NCBI GenBank assembly: GCA_902562275.1
Contig: CACESS010000002.1
Location: 49,779 to 113,778, forward strand
From: an uncultured Alphaproteobacteria bacterium
GTDB taxonomy: Bacteria > Pseudomonadota > Alphaproteobacteria > HIMB59 > GCA-002718135
DNA: 64,000 bases
Reading direction: 5' to 3'
Shown: one piece after another, positions 40,890 through 49,706 of the stretch
Position numbering within the stretch: the first letter of the stretch is position 1
Layout of the letters: each line of letters starts with the position of its first letter
Program-made: the position numbers and the translations under genes
The notes under the pieces: generated by a model
Seen by the model: the letters and a program-made list of their open reading frames with translations, nothing else
The model's database searches: none
What the model was told of the DNA's origin: nothing

Positions 40890-40915
40890 AAAAAAAAGGT
40901 GGGAAAACCCACCTT
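40890..40915 (-). terminator. Intrinsic terminator or attenuator directly before nusA
   Basis: Read on the minus strand: AAGGTGGG, loop TTTT, CCCACCTT, then an unbroken T run to 40890. The stem has 6 GC-rich pairs plus 2 A-T pairs. It is oriented to stop transcripts arriving from trmB, but the nusA start codon is only six bases beyond the T run. On the plus strand no T run follows the stem, so it works in one direction. Confidence 0.85.
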
Positions 40916-40925
40916 AATAATATTG

Positions 40926-40953
40926 CGTATATTAATATTTTACAGAATTTCAA
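40926..40953 (-). promoter_or_regulatory. Possible nusA promoter at the trmB end
   Basis: On the minus strand, TTGAAA (40953-40948) and TATACG (40931-40926) are 16 bases apart, with 5 and 4 of 6 consensus matches. Transcription would start near 40919, so the leader would consist almost entirely of the terminator hairpin. This is a pattern match only. Confidence 0.35.
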
Positions 40954-40955
40954 GC

Positions 40956-41612
40956 TTATAATTTTCTCAAAATGAATAAAGAAGGAATTCTTTGAGAATT
41001 AATTGCTTTTTTATAATATTTTGTCTCGATATCGAAATAATCTTTTATAACTAAGTTCATTTCTGATTGGTTTAACCAGAGAAAATGATCTTTACATTTA
41101 TAAATTGAATCTAATATAAACCTTACATAAATTGTAGAATCTGTAGCTATATATATTTCACTATTCATTCTTAAACTTTTATGAATTTTTATTAAAAAAT
41201 CACTAGTTACCAATCTACGCTTTGCGTGTCTATTTTTTGGCCATGGATCAGGGAAGAATATCCATACAAGGTCAAAACATTCTCTATTTATTTTATCTAA
41301 AACATCATATGCGTTTCCGTTATATAAACGAATATTTTTTATTTTGTTTTTTTCGATATTTTTTAGTAAAATTATATTTCCATCAATATATTTTTCACAA
41401 GATATTATAACTTTATCTAAAAATTGATTTGCAAGGAATATACTAGTTTCACCATAGCCAGTTCCAATATCTAAAATATAATTTATTTTTTCATCACAAT
41501 TTTGAAACTGATATTTTGCAACTTTTTGATGATATTTTTTTAAATCAATTTTTTTCTTGCTTTTTCCTCTTGTTCTCCCAAATAAGCGATTACTATAATT
41601 GTTACTAATCAT
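40956..41612 (-). CDS. trmB: tRNA (guanine-N7-)-methyltransferase
   Basis: It methylates G46 in the variable loop of tRNAs using SAM. The 218 residues show RTRGKSKKK, the SAM loop DIGTGYGETS, and the family motif FFPDPWPKNRHAKRRLV. It overlaps the lnt end by 8 bases and is the last gene of the tsaB-to-trmB run, followed by the hairpin terminator. metK, which sits near trmB in many relatives, is elsewhere in this window. Confidence 0.95.
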   Translation of the reverse strand: MISNNYSNRLFGRTRGKSKKKIDLKKYHQKVAKYQFQNCDEKINYILDIGTGYGETSIFLANQFLDKVIISCEKYIDGNIILLKNIEKNKIKNIRLYNGNAYDVLDKINRECFDLVWIFFPDPWPKNRHAKRRLVTSDFLIKIHKSLRMNSEIYIATDSTIYVRFILDSIYKCKDHFLWLNQSEMNLVIKDYFDIETKYYKKAINSQRIPSLFILRKL

Positions 41613-43056
41613 TTTTTCTTAAATAATAGAAATGAGATAGTGTAAAAATAATAAAGAGATAAATTTTAAATATTAAATGAAAATTTACAAAATTATTATT
41701 TTCTTTGAATAATAATTTGTGTTTAAAATTTTGAGTTTTGTTTAATTCAGTTTTATTTAGTACAGCACCATTATTATCTATCACTGCAGATATTCCATTA
41801 TTAGAAACACGAATAATTGGCTTATTAAACTCTGCAGCTCTGGTTTTAGTAAGATAGAAATGTTGATAAGGACCGATATAATCACCAAACCAAAAATCAT
41901 TCGTAATATTTACAATAAAATTACCTTTGTTATTCAATTTATTTAAAAGCTTCCAATAAAAAGTAATTTCATAACAAATTACAGGAATAAAACTTATATT
42001 AGCAGATAGATTAATTAATCTTTCAATTTTTCCTTTTGAATAATCATTTTGACCCGCAATACTCTCTAAAAAGGTTAGTGAATCTCTTAACGGTAGAAAC
42101 TCCCCAAAGGGAACAAGTATTTTTTTATCAAAATAAGTAATATTTATTGAATTAATATTTACTAAACTATTATAATATTTATTATTTTCATATCTTGTAG
42201 CTCCAATAATTAATTTTTGATTTTCTTTTAAAGAATCTTTTATGATTTTAAGTTGAAGATCATCTAAAAGATAAGGAAAATTATTTTCACCAAAGATAAG
42301 CAATTCTGCGGTACTTTCATCTATATGTTTAATTATTCTTTGAAGTTTTTTTTCAGGTGTCAAAAATTGGTCATTATTTTTAAAATTTAATTGGAAAATT
42401 TCCATATTAATTGTTTTAATTTTAGAATTATTTTTTTCTAGATTAAAATTTGCAATTAATAAACTAATAATTGGCAGAGAAATAAACAGTGCTAGATATT
42501 TCAATTCTTGTTTAAAGTTTTCTTTAGTTAAAAAAATAAAAGGTATGCAAAATATCTGGATAATTAAATAACTTGAAAATAATGTTCCAAATGATTTTAG
42601 TGAAAATAGTAAATATTCATTACTAGAAAGTAATAACGAAAATGTGAACCAAGGGAATCCGTAAAAAAATATGGATATTATATATTCACTAGATGTAAAC
42701 ATAAGTGGGATAAGAATGATTATTGGAATTTTTTTTCCTAATTTAAAAATTATTGTAAAGATTAAACCTAAAATTACAGATAAGAATATTATCAGTAGTA
42801 AAAAAACCAGAAAAAAATTTTTAGTTTCTTCAAAAACAAAAAAAGGATTTTTAATCCAAAATAAATAACTAATAAAAAAACCAAACCCAAATATTGAGAA
42901 TTTATTAAAAATGTTTTTATCACTATAATTTTCTTTATTTGATTCTAATAAAAAACAAAGGAATGGAAAAATGATAAAACCTAATGGTAAAAAAAAATAT
43001 GGTGGAAATAAAAGTGAAGTTAAAAGTCCTAAGATAAAATAAATTAAAATACTCAA
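41605..43056 (-). CDS. lnt: Apolipoprotein N-acyltransferase
   Basis: It adds the third acyl chain to the N-terminal Cys of lipoproteins in the inner membrane. The 483 residues start with about six TM segments (1-210), then a nitrilase-like periplasmic domain with the Glu in LIFGENNFP, Lys in KKILVPFGEF and Cys in VICYEITF as the triad, and NDFWFGDYIGPYQH. A final TM segment is near the C-terminus. It overlaps corC by 4 bases (ATGA) and trmB by 8. Confidence 0.93.
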   Translation of the reverse strand: MSILIYFILGLLTSLLFPPYFFLPLGFIIFPFLCFLLESNKENYSDKNIFNKFSIFGFGFFISYLFWIKNPFFVFEETKNFFLVFLLLIIFLSVILGLIFTIIFKLGKKIPIIILIPLMFTSSEYIISIFFYGFPWFTFSLLLSSNEYLLFSLKSFGTLFSSYLIIQIFCIPFIFLTKENFKQELKYLALFISLPIISLLIANFNLEKNNSKIKTINMEIFQLNFKNNDQFLTPEKKLQRIIKHIDESTAELLIFGENNFPYLLDDLQLKIIKDSLKENQKLIIGATRYENNKYYNSLVNINSINITYFDKKILVPFGEFLPLRDSLTFLESIAGQNDYSKGKIERLINLSANISFIPVICYEITFYWKLLNKLNNKGNFIVNITNDFWFGDYIGPYQHFYLTKTRAAEFNKPIIRVSNNGISAVIDNNGAVLNKTELNKTQNFKHKLLFKENNNFVNFHLIFKIYLFIIFTLSHFYYLRKND

Positions 43057-43901
43057 TTATTTTTATTTACTTGAACAATTTCAATTTTTCTATTGTTTGA
43101 TTTAACAATCTTGATCCTAAGTTCATCATTAAAAACAATTACTTCATTATTTTTTGGTATCCTATTTATTTTTTCATATACAAGACCGCCTACAGAAGAA
43201 GTTTCATCATCTTCATTTCTTGGAATATTAATTGAAAAAAATTCTTCCAAATCTTCCACTCTATAACTAGCATCCACAGTTATTGAATTATCTGATTTTT
43301 TATAAACTAATTCTTCATCATCTTCTGCGTCATGTTCATCTTCAATCTCACCAACAATTTCTTCAACTAAGTCTTCTATCGTTACCAATCCATCAACACC
43401 TCCAACTCCATCAACAACTAGCCCTATATGAATCCTAGATGATCTCATGGTTTTTAGTAAATCTAAAATCGGAGATTTGGGAGCAACATATAATACATCT
43501 CTTATTATTTCACTCATCTGAAATGTATCCCGTGAAGATTTTATAAAATCTTTTATGTGAAAAAAACCAATAACATTATCAATATTTTTTTTAAATACTG
43601 GAATTCTAGAATGTCCCTCTTCTTTAATAACTTCTAAAATTTCGTTGTAAGATTTATGATGGTCTAAGGCTACTATTTCACTTCTAGGTATCATTAAATC
43701 TTCAACACTTTTTTCATTCAAATTTAAGATGTTTTTAATTAAATTTTTCTCATTATTATCATTTAGATCGACAATATTTTTATTATCTTCATCATTAGCT
43801 ATAAAATTTAAAATGTCTTCTTTTGTTGAATCATTGGATAGTAATTTTTTAATTATCCAATTTTTCCAGCTTGATGATTTATCAGCGTTATTTGTGTTCA
43901 T
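43053..43901 (-). CDS. corC: CorC/HlyC-type CBS-pair protein
   Basis: The 282 residues have two CBS domains (DLMIPRSEIVALD; IHIGLVVDGVGGVDGLVTIEDLVEEIVGEIEDEH seen only as its core GLVTIEDLVEEIVGEI) and a C-terminal CorC_HlyC/transporter-associated domain. The membrane DUF21 domain of longer relatives is absent, so it is cytoplasmic. Family members are linked to Mg/Co efflux or, in some species, called TlyC. It sits between ybeY and lnt, its usual place. The exact function is uncertain. Confidence 0.85.
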   Translation of the reverse strand: MNTNNADKSSSWKNWIIKKLLSNDSTKEDILNFIANDEDNKNIVDLNDNNEKNLIKNILNLNEKSVEDLMIPRSEIVALDHHKSYNEILEVIKEEGHSRIPVFKKNIDNVIGFFHIKDFIKSSRDTFQMSEIIRDVLYVAPKSPILDLLKTMRSSRIHIGLVVDGVGGVDGLVTIEDLVEEIVGEIEDEHDAEDDEELVYKKSDNSITVDASYRVEDLEEFFSINIPRNEDDETSSVGGLVYEKINRIPKNNEVIVFNDELRIKIVKSNNRKIEIVQVNKNN

Positions 43902-44380
43902 TAAATTGTGTAAGGATTGTTAATTCCAAATAATCCTAAAATTTTTATCTCCTCTCTTTTCATTTTTTTAAATTCTAAATTTTTTTTATGATTATATCCG
44001 TTAATATGCAATAAACTATGGATTAATAGATGGTTAAAATGATCATATATGCTAATTTTATTCCAACGTATATATTTTTCAATAGTATCAATTGAGAAAA
44101 AAATATCACAATATAAAATTTTTCCAACATTTTTATTTGAGTTCTTTGTAATAAAAGTAAGAACATCAGTATCTGTTTGTTTATTTTTATAGGTTTTATT
44201 AAGTTTAATCATTTTAGATTTATCTGTTAAAATTATATTTAGTTCAAATTTATGATCTCTTTTAAAATAAGAGTTCATTCTATTTATAGTCTTTTTTGTA
44301 ATAGTCTTAATTTTAGGTATTCGCCTTGGCCATTTTTTTGATTCAGAAAAAAAATCAACTTTTATGTTTTTCATATGCAT
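43901..44380 (-). CDS. ybeY: Endoribonuclease YbeY
   Basis: This is a metal-dependent RNase for 16S rRNA 3'-end maturation and ribosome quality control. The 159 residues carry the zinc-binding His-x3-His-x5-His motif as HSLLHINGYNH, preceded by the conserved TDVLTF. It overlaps phoH by 26 bases at its start and shares one base with corC. Met1 and Met3 are both possible starts. Confidence 0.93.
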   Translation of the reverse strand: MHMKNIKVDFFSESKKWPRRIPKIKTITKKTINRMNSYFKRDHKFELNIILTDKSKMIKLNKTYKNKQTDTDVLTFITKNSNKNVGKILYCDIFFSIDTIEKYIRWNKISIYDHFNHLLIHSLLHINGYNHKKNLEFKKMKREEIKILGLFGINNPYTI

Positions 44381-45314
44381 TAATAATTTTTTTGACTAAA
44401 TCATGTCTAACGACATCCTTTTCTGATAATTCAATAAAACCTATATCATTAACTTTATTTAATTTTTTTAATGCATCCTTAAGCCCGGAATCTTTTTCAC
44501 TTACAAGATCGATTTGTGTAATATCTCCTACAACCACCATTTGACTATTTTTACCTAATCTAGTTAAAAACATTTTCATTTGTGTTTTTGTTGTATTTTG
44601 AGCTTCATCTAAAATTATAAAACAATCTTCAAGAGTTCTTCCTCTCATAAAAGCAATTGGTGCTATTTCTATTGTGTTGTTAAGTAATTTTTTTTCAACC
44701 TGTTCATAAGGTAACATTGAATATAAAGCATCGTAAATTGGTCTCAAAAAAGGATCTACTTTTTCTTTAAGATCTCCAGGAAGAAAACCTAATTTTTCTC
44801 CGGCTTCAACAGCTGGTCTGGATAAAATAATTTTATTTACTTTGCCATCTTGAAGGGCTGAAACTGCTTTAGCAACTGCAAGATAAGTCTTTCCTGTCCC
44901 AGCAGGACCTATAGCAAATGTAATATTTTTGGTATTTAGTAATTGAAGATATTTATTTTGTATTTCAGTTCTTGGTATAATTTTTCTTTTTTTAGTTTGA
45001 ATAAATAAATCCATCTGTTTTTCTGACTTAATATTCATAGATATTAAACTTTTATTATCTCTAATGCTATCCTCATCTATTTCAGCACCATTTTGTGCTT
45101 CTTTAAATAAATTAAGAATAGTTTTCTTAGTTTCAAAAATTGATTTTTTATTACCTGATATTTTAATTTTGTTTCCACGGTATTGGATTTTAACTTGATT
45201 AATTTGTTCTATAAGAGATAAGTTTCTATCATTGATACCAAATAAGTTACTTAAAATTGTATTATCTTCTAATTCTAATTCTAAATTTTCGTTTTTATTT
45301 ACTATATCTGACAT
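44355..45314 (-). CDS. PhoH-like ATPase
   Basis: This is a cytoplasmic P-loop ATPase related to the N-terminal half of superfamily I helicases, thought to act with YbeY in RNA metabolism. The 319 residues have an N-terminal KH-like region (about 30-75), Walker A GPAGTGKTYLAVAKA, the motif SRPAVEAGEKLGFLPGD and Walker B FIILDEAQNTT. It lies between miaB (13-base overlap) and ybeY (26-base overlap). Despite the name, no Pho regulation is implied. Confidence 0.93.
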   Translation of the reverse strand: MSDIVNKNENLELELEDNTILSNLFGINDRNLSLIEQINQVKIQYRGNKIKISGNKKSIFETKKTILNLFKEAQNGAEIDEDSIRDNKSLISMNIKSEKQMDLFIQTKKRKIIPRTEIQNKYLQLLNTKNITFAIGPAGTGKTYLAVAKAVSALQDGKVNKIILSRPAVEAGEKLGFLPGDLKEKVDPFLRPIYDALYSMLPYEQVEKKLLNNTIEIAPIAFMRGRTLEDCFIILDEAQNTTKTQMKMFLTRLGKNSQMVVVGDITQIDLVSEKDSGLKDALKKLNKVNDIGFIELSEKDVVRHDLVKKIINAYEKHKS

Positions 45315-46603
45315 TCAAGTGCAAAGTTAGTTGAGTTTGTAATTTTCACATTCATAATCTGATTTAAGAGATCTTTTTTAGAGTTAATAAATGTACTTTG
45401 ATTGTAGATTGTACGACCTATAAATTGATCTTTATGCCTGCCTACCTTTTCAAATAATACTTCCATCCCTTTATTAACAAATGATTTATTAAAATTTATT
45501 TGTTGTTGTGTAAGTAAAGATTGCAAAGCGCTTAACCGTGCTTTTTTATCTAACAAACTAATATTATCTTTGTTTTGAGCAGGTGTTCCTGGTCTTGGAC
45601 TATAAATAAATGAATAAGCAATAACAAAATTTACTTTTTCAATAAATTTCATTGTATCTTCAAAATCATTATCTGTTTCTTCCGGGAAACCCACAATAAA
45701 GTCTGATGAAAGAGCAATATCAGGGCGAACATTTCTTATTTTTTCAACTATTCTTAAATAATCATCAACTGAATGTTTTCTATTCATTTTTTTTAAAATT
45801 TTATCTGAGCCAGATTGAATGGGTAGATGAAGAAAAGGCATAAGTTTTGAATTATCAGCATGGGCATTTATAAGAGAATCTTTCATATCGATAGGGTGGG
45901 ATGTCAGATATCTAATCCTTTTTATTTCTTCAATTTCACTGATTTTATTAATTAAGTAAGCTAGATCTTTTGATTTGCCATCTGATGCTACACCGTGGTA
46001 AGCATTAACATTTTGACCTAGCAAAATTATTTCTTTAATATCATTTGATACATATTTTTTTGTTTCTTCTACTATATCATCAACTGGTCTAGAAAATTCA
46101 GGTCCTCTTGTATATGGCACTACACAAAAAGAACAAAACTTATCACACCCTTCTTGAATAGATAAAAATTCAGAAGATAAATTAGAAGAATTGAAAATTA
46201 AGTTTTTAAATTTTTCATTTTGTAAAAACTCACTATTTTCTATTTCATCGACGTTATCAATCATATCAGGTAATTTGTGATAAGATTGAGGTCCAACGAC
46301 ATAATCGACTGAAGGAGATCTTTTTTTTATTTCAAGACCTTCAGCTTGAGCTACACAACCGGCAACTACTAATTTCATGTTTTGTTTTTTGTCTTTAATT
46401 TTTTTTACTCTGCCAATATCAGAATAAACTTTTTCAACTGCCTTTTCTCTAATATGACAAGTATTCAAAACAGTTAAATCTGCTTTAGAAATATCTTTTG
46501 TTATTTTATATCCCTTATTTGAAAATAAATCTTTAATACGATTACTATCATATACATTCATCTGACAGCCATAAGATTTTATATAAATATATTTATCACT
46601 CAT
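45302..46603 (-). CDS. miaB: tRNA-2-methylthio-N6-isopentenyladenosine-37 methylthiotransferase
   Basis: This radical-SAM enzyme adds the methylthio group to i6A37. The 433 residues contain the N-terminal UPF0004 domain with three cluster cysteines (KSYGCQMN, LNTCHIR, VAGCVAQ), the radical-SAM CxxxCxxC (CDKFCSFC) and a C-terminal TRAM domain. It overlaps rimI by 8 bases and phoH by 13. The C-terminus is slightly shorter than in many homologues. Confidence 0.96.
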   Translation of the reverse strand: MSDKYIYIKSYGCQMNVYDSNRIKDLFSNKGYKITKDISKADLTVLNTCHIREKAVEKVYSDIGRVKKIKDKKQNMKLVVAGCVAQAEGLEIKKRSPSVDYVVGPQSYHKLPDMIDNVDEIENSEFLQNEKFKNLIFNSSNLSSEFLSIQEGCDKFCSFCVVPYTRGPEFSRPVDDIVEETKKYVSNDIKEIILLGQNVNAYHGVASDGKSKDLAYLINKISEIEEIKRIRYLTSHPIDMKDSLINAHADNSKLMPFLHLPIQSGSDKILKKMNRKHSVDDYLRIVEKIRNVRPDIALSSDFIVGFPEETDNDFEDTMKFIEKVNFVIAYSFIYSPRPGTPAQNKDNISLLDKKARLSALQSLLTQQQINFNKSFVNKGMEVLFEKVGRHKDQFIGRTIYNQSTFINSKKDLLNQIMNVKITNSTNFALECQI

Positions 46604-47075
46604 TATTAATATTTTTTATGAAGCATTTAGCATGAATATTTTTGTCATTATACATATAATAGTTATGTCTAAAATTTAAAAAGACAAAGTTGTTTTTTTG
46701 ATAAAAATTTATTGCTTCTACATTATCTTCAGCGACTTCAATGAAAATCTTTGAAAAATTAAGATTATTTGTTTCAATATAATTTAATAATTTTGTTGCA
46801 ATTTTTTTTCTTCTTTGATGTTTTGACACAAATAAAATATGCAATTCTAAATCATATTCTTTATCATTTTTAATTGTATCACCAATTAAGACTCCTACAA
46901 GATTATTATCCTCAAAATATCCAAGAGAGTAATTATTATTTTTGCTAAAATGACTTTCAATATTTTTTATATTCCATCCTATGTTTTTAAAATAATTAAA
47001 TTCATCGCTATTATCATTTATAAAATTGATTATTGATAATAAGTGTTCTTTATTTATTAAGCTAATTCTATTCAA
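46596..47075 (-). CDS. rimI: GNAT N-acetyltransferase, probably RimI
   Basis: It is predicted to acetylate the N-terminal alanine of ribosomal protein S18. The 159 residues fit a single GNAT domain with strand LELHILFVSKHQRRKKIATKLL (acetyl-CoA loop around QRRKKIA), then VAEDNVEAINFYQKNNF. The assignment rests mainly on its place between tsaB (4-base overlap) and miaB (8-base overlap), which is standard. The sequence is diverged, so another protein substrate is possible. Confidence 0.75.
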   Translation of the reverse strand: MNRISLINKEHLLSIINFINDNSDEFNYFKNIGWNIKNIESHFSKNNNYSLGYFEDNNLVGVLIGDTIKNDKEYDLELHILFVSKHQRRKKIATKLLNYIETNNLNFSKIFIEVAEDNVEAINFYQKNNFVFLNFRHNYYMYNDKNIHAKCFIKNINNE

Positions 47076-47683
47076 TTTAGTAATTGATTATTTGATATAT
47101 ATATTGGTTCAATAATAATATTTTTTTTAAAGGTAAAATTATTGTAATTGTTGTAAAATTCTTCAAAAAAAGAAAACTTCATTTGTTCTAATTTATTGTT
47201 TTCATTAATTTTACTTTTATTAAAAAGAATCAAATCGATGTTTTTTGGAATTGAATATTTATTATTTTCAATTTTATAGTATTCCATATTGTTATCTTTA
47301 GTTTTATAACAGAAAAATTTCTGATTATTAGAAGAGGTTATAAAAACTCCCAATTTTTTTTTGGAATGTTTTATTGCGTTAAAGTTTAAGATATCCTCTA
47401 TAGTTAGTGGGTAATAAGGAATATTACGAGAAATCATAAGACCAGATATAAATGCAGAACCTACCCTTAAACTTGTATAAGACCCAGGACCAATTGTTGT
47501 AGAAATTTTTTTTAAATTTTTAGTTAAATTTAATGTTTTATCTATTTCTATATAGGATTGTATTATATTATCACTCAACTTATCTGTTTCAGATTGAGTA
47601 ATTTTCTGTTGTAATATAATTTTGTTGTCATCAATTACACAAAACTCTGGTATTGATGATACAATATCTAGATATAACAACAT
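47072..47683 (-). CDS. tsaB: tRNA t6A biosynthesis protein TsaB
   Basis: This is the non-catalytic partner of TsaD in the t6A37 complex. The 203 residues belong to the ASKHA fold, with the diagnostic TIGPGSYTSLRVGSAF segment and an N-terminal LYLDIVSSIPEF. The C-terminal half is diverged. It leads the minus-strand operon to trmB. Its start codon abuts the start codon of the divergent deacetylase gene with no bases between (CATATG at 47681-47686). Confidence 0.9.
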   Translation of the reverse strand: MLLYLDIVSSIPEFCVIDDNKIILQQKITQSETDKLSDNIIQSYIEIDKTLNLTKNLKKISTTIGPGSYTSLRVGSAFISGLMISRNIPYYPLTIEDILNFNAIKHSKKKLGVFITSSNNQKFFCYKTKDNNMEYYKIENNKYSIPKNIDLILFNKSKINENNKLEQMKFSFFEEFYNNYNNFTFKKNIIIEPIYISNNQLLN

Positions 47684-48712
47684 ATGAAATTACATAACTA
47701 CATTCTATTGCTATTTTTAAAAAGTATTTCTTTGATTTTTTTATTAGTAAGTGGAGCTTTTGCTAATGAAGTAAAAAACTCAGCAACTGTATTTATGTAT
47801 CATAAATTTGGAGTATCTAAATATCCCTCAACAAGTGTAACTATTGAACAACTTAATAGTCATATTGAAGAGTTAACTAAAGAAAAATATACAATTAAAT
47901 CATTAGATTTTATTGTTGATACAATTATTAATGATGGTGATCTTCCAGCAAATACTATTGGCATAAGTGTAGATGATGCTGATAAGTCTTTTTTAGAGGT
48001 TGGGTGGCCTTTATTTAAAGAAAATAATATTCCTGTTACCTTATTTGTAACAACGGGGACAATTTCAAATAATAAAAAATATATTAACTGGGATCAAATA
48101 AGGAAACTTAAAGAAGAAGGTGTAGTAATTGGTGCACACTCTCACACACATGCACATATGCCAGACATTGGCATAGATGAAGTAAGAAAAGAAATAGAAA
48201 CATCTAATAAAATTTTTCTAAAAGAACTCGGTGAAATACCAACTCTGTTTGCCTTTCCTTATGGGGAGACAACAGATAAAATAATTGAATTAGTTAAAGA
48301 ATTTAAATTTAAAGTTGCGTTTGGTCAGCATTCAGGAATAATTAATGAAACTTCTAACATGTATTATCTCCCAAGATTTTCATTAAATGAAAGATATGGT
48401 GAAATAGATAGAGTAAAATTTGCTGCTTCATCAAAAGGATTGGGGGTTTATGATTTTATACCTCAAAGTCCAACTATTAAACAAAACCCACCATTCATCG
48501 GCTTTTCTCTTCTTGATGAAAAGAAAGTTCAATCTCTAGATTGTTTTATATTTGATAGTAAAGGTCAGGTGGATAGAGAAATTTATAAATTTAATGAAAG
48601 GGTTGAAATAAGACTTTCAAGAGAATTATCACCTGGGAGATCAAGAATGAATTGTACTGTCAAAGATAGTGAGGGAAATTGGAGATGGTTTGGTCACCAA
48701 TTTTATTTTTGA
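47684..48712 (+). CDS. Secreted polysaccharide deacetylase (NodB domain)
   Basis: This is a predicted periplasmic carbohydrate de-N-acetylase. The 342 residues start with a signal peptide (hydrophobic 5-23, cleavage near AFA-NE). The NodB domain has the Asp pair in ISVDDAD and the metal-binding His in GAHSHTHAHMP, plus FAFPYGE. A C-terminal segment of about 80 residues has a small beta-rich look, ending NWRWFGHQFYF; I have no firm function for it. Its ATG touches the tsaB ATG, and no ribosome-binding site can exist outside the tsaB coding sequence. The substrate (peptidoglycan or other glycan) is unknown. Confidence 0.85.
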   Translation: MKLHNYILLLFLKSISLIFLLVSGAFANEVKNSATVFMYHKFGVSKYPSTSVTIEQLNSHIEELTKEKYTIKSLDFIVDTIINDGDLPANTIGISVDDADKSFLEVGWPLFKENNIPVTLFVTTGTISNNKKYINWDQIRKLKEEGVVIGAHSHTHAHMPDIGIDEVRKEIETSNKIFLKELGEIPTLFAFPYGETTDKIIELVKEFKFKVAFGQHSGIINETSNMYYLPRFSLNERYGEIDRVKFAASSKGLGVYDFIPQSPTIKQNPPFIGFSLLDEKKVQSLDCFIFDSKGQVDREIYKFNERVEIRLSRELSPGRSRMNCTVKDSEGNWRWFGHQFYF

Positions 48713-48716
48713 TTAA

Positions 48717-49706
48717 TTAATAAGAAATAATTTTTTGATCAAAAATATTAAAGTTATTAGTTTTAATTACTTGTTTAATTGTTCTAATATAATTTTTATC
48801 TTCTGCATAAGTACTTAATCTTTCAACAAGCAAGTTAACATTTGAGAAATTATTTCTTTCTCTCATTATATTTCTGATTTCACGAAAATCTTCATATGCG
48901 TAATGAGAATTGATATTATTAAAATATGAGACGACGCTATTATTATATGAATTAAATGCTTTAATTAAATGAGTATCACCGTTTTCTCTTTCCAGTGGAA
49001 CAACGCCTTTAGTATTATCATACGTGTATTCACCAAATAATGCATTATATTCCTGCGCAAATCTAGATGATCCCCAACCACTTTCAATTGCAGCTTGAGC
49101 TAAAACAATAGAATTTGGAATCATTTCGACTCTTAAAAGAAGTCTATCAATAATTTCCATTTTGTGCTCATTATCGAATTTTATTTTATATTTTTTAGAA
49201 ATTTTTCTTAATTTATTTAGTTCATAATTATTAAGTGAATTGTTTTCAGAAAGCTTAGAACGTAAAACCATTAGATCTTTTCTATTTGATAAGATTTTTT
49301 GGTTTTCATTTATAATTAAGGGTAAAACTGTTTTAACAAATTGTTGTTTTTGTTCATTTAAATGCTGAAAGTCTGTTTCAGATAAATTTGTAACTAAATT
49401 AACTTGTTCATTATTTTCAATACTGGAATATGACTTTGGATTTAGTGGTTTAGTTTTAATATTAATTAAAAGTTTTTTTTTCTTTAGTTTATTTAGAATA
49501 TCATTTTTTAAGATATCTTTTTCTGAGTAAAGTTTGTTGATCGTATATGAGTCATAAGTCTTACAATAATTTAAAACAAGTTCATCTAATTCTGCATTTA
49601 ATTTATATTTAACGTCTAGTGTTGATGGTTTTTCCTCAAAGGCATTGGTTGGAATTGCAGCTGCAAGCCCAATGATGAAGACTGGATATAAAAAAAGTTT
49701 ATGCAT
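48717..49706 (-). CDS. Bax-like periplasmic glucosaminidase
   Basis: It is predicted to cleave the N-acetylglucosaminyl bond of peptidoglycan. From ATG 49706 the protein is 329 residues with a signal peptide (hydrophobic 4-17, cleavage near TNA-FEE). An earlier ATG at 49739 would put 11 extra residues before the signal and overlap nfu by 41 bases, so I prefer 49706. The C-terminal half has the family core AQAAIESGWGSSRFAQEYNA with the catalytic Glu, then NALFGEY. Bax-family proteins have this layout. It converges on the deacetylase with a 4-base gap. Confidence 0.85.
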   Translation of the reverse strand: MHKLFLYPVFIIGLAAAIPTNAFEEKPSTLDVKYKLNAELDELVLNYCKTYDSYTINKLYSEKDILKNDILNKLKKKKLLINIKTKPLNPKSYSSIENNEQVNLVTNLSETDFQHLNEQKQQFVKTVLPLIINENQKILSNRKDLMVLRSKLSENNSLNNYELNKLRKISKKYKIKFDNEHKMEIIDRLLLRVEMIPNSIVLAQAAIESGWGSSRFAQEYNALFGEYTYDNTKGVVPLERENGDTHLIKAFNSYNNSVVSYFNNINSHYAYEDFREIRNIMRERNNFSNVNLLVERLSTYAEDKNYIRTIKQVIKTNNFNIFDQKIISY

